From Parundibacterium terreum (lineage in GTDB: Bacteria; Pseudomonadota; Gammaproteobacteria; Burkholderiales; Burkholderiaceae_D), in contig NZ_BMED01000002.1 of the NCBI RefSeq assembly GCF_014636315.1, positions 186,001-250,000 on the forward strand: a stretch of DNA of 64,000 nt. Direction: 5' to 3'. Every line of letters begins with the position of its first letter. Positions within the stretch are counted from its first letter, which is position 1. Below are positions 63,845-64,000 of the stretch, in pieces. The notes below the pieces were generated by a model. That model saw nothing but the letters and a program-made list of their open reading frames with translations, searched no databases and had not been told where the DNA came from. Position numbers and translations under genes: made by a program.

Positions 63845-63907
63845 TGTGACACCGGCCAAACGAAAAACGGACAATCAACAAGCGGCCAAACAGTGATCAC
63901 AGAGCGA

Positions 63908-64000
63908 TCAAGCAGTGCCGCCCACGGTCAAACCATCTATGCGCAAGGTCGGCTGTCCCACGCCGACCGGCACGCTCTGCCCTTCCTTGCCACATACACC
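63908..64000 (-). CDS. tldD: TldD metalloprotease, C-terminal end (partial)
   Basis: The last 30 codons of a minus-strand gene that continues past the window edge. The sequence [20 protein letters not shown] followed by [10 protein letters not shown] and a stop is the characteristic C-terminus of TldD, the partner of PmbA/TldE in modified-peptide processing. About 60 bases separate its stop from the candidate aroG -10 element. Confidence 0.85.
   Translation of the reverse strand, partial: GVCGKEGQSVPVGVGQPTLRIDGLTVGGTA

Noticed and set aside
63624..63896. A 90-codon plus-strand ORF
   Set aside because: It is the complement of the aroG leader and terminator; its codons have no family match and its start lies beside the terminator hairpin.
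1..64000. tRNA, rRNA, CRISPR, prophage or transposase genes
   Set aside because: Looked for by eye on both strands; none supported.

Overview
The window looks like chromosomal DNA of a betaproteobacterium in the order Burkholderiales, most likely Oxalobacteraceae (Herminiimonas/Janthinobacterium type). This is inferred from protein character and gene content; no search was run. Nearly all of it is densely packed housekeeping sequence. I see no rRNA or tRNA gene, no CRISPR array, no phage and no transposase gene.

Layout. 1-4.2 kb: end of an MFS transporter, an exported methyltransferase, a YceI protein, a second methyltransferase and a small Cys-rich protein. 4.3-11.9 kb: ribF-ileS-lspA-coaBC-LLM oxidoreductase-dut, all on the plus strand. 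12-14.6 kb: clpS-clpA on the minus strand. 14.9-17.4 kb: a cold-shock protein and a Cache-type histidine kinase with its LuxR-type regulator. 17.6-24.3 kb: a ClpP-like exported protein, icd, a rluE-like gene, a tiny exported Lys/Ala-rich protein, a DUF192 protein, rpsT, a GNAT acetyltransferase and a CoxE-like VWA protein. 24.4-32 kb: parE-parC flanked by signalling genes (a pseudo-receiver protein, an Hpt-REC-REC-GGDEF protein and a lone receiver). 32.2-36.5 kb: a DsrE-like protein and a 1263-residue DUF748 protein. 36.8-43.2 kb: hutU-hutH-hutD-hutI with divergent hutC. 43.2-49.5 kb: TAXI receptor, CinA-like protein, EI24 protein, sterol desaturase, polysaccharide deacetylase and a beta-propeller protein. 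49.7-53.6 kb: FKBP, orn, M48 protease, pterin carbinolamine dehydratase and rsgA. 53.7-57.1 kb: a small exported protein and a large ATP-binding LuxR regulator. 57.5-64 kb: argF-argG, ppnP, murB, yajQ, an exported retropepsin-like protease, a DAHP synthase gene (aroG) and the 3-prime end of tldD.

Three things stand out. First, the DAHP synthase gene has a leader with the parts of a transcription attenuator: a short upstream ORF, a 31-codon leader peptide whose residues 3-14 are mostly Phe and Tyr, and an intrinsic terminator 36 bases before the start codon. Second, two copies (266 and 338 bp) of a non-coding element with inverted-repeat ends lie at 42.0 and 45.5 kb. They contain nested stem-loops, and at least one internal hairpin shows compensatory base changes between copies. 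One copy sits between the hut promoter/operator and hutU, so it should be in the hutU 5-prime leader. The other forms part of the stop codon of the EI24 gene. Third, an 18-bp perfect palindrome, the likely HutC operator, exactly fills the spacer of a putative hut promoter.

The hut genes take histidine to formiminoglutamate; no hutF or hutG is nearby. ParE and ParC form topoisomerase IV, ClpS and ClpA the adaptor and unfoldase of the Clp protease, and argF-argG the last-but-one steps of arginine synthesis.
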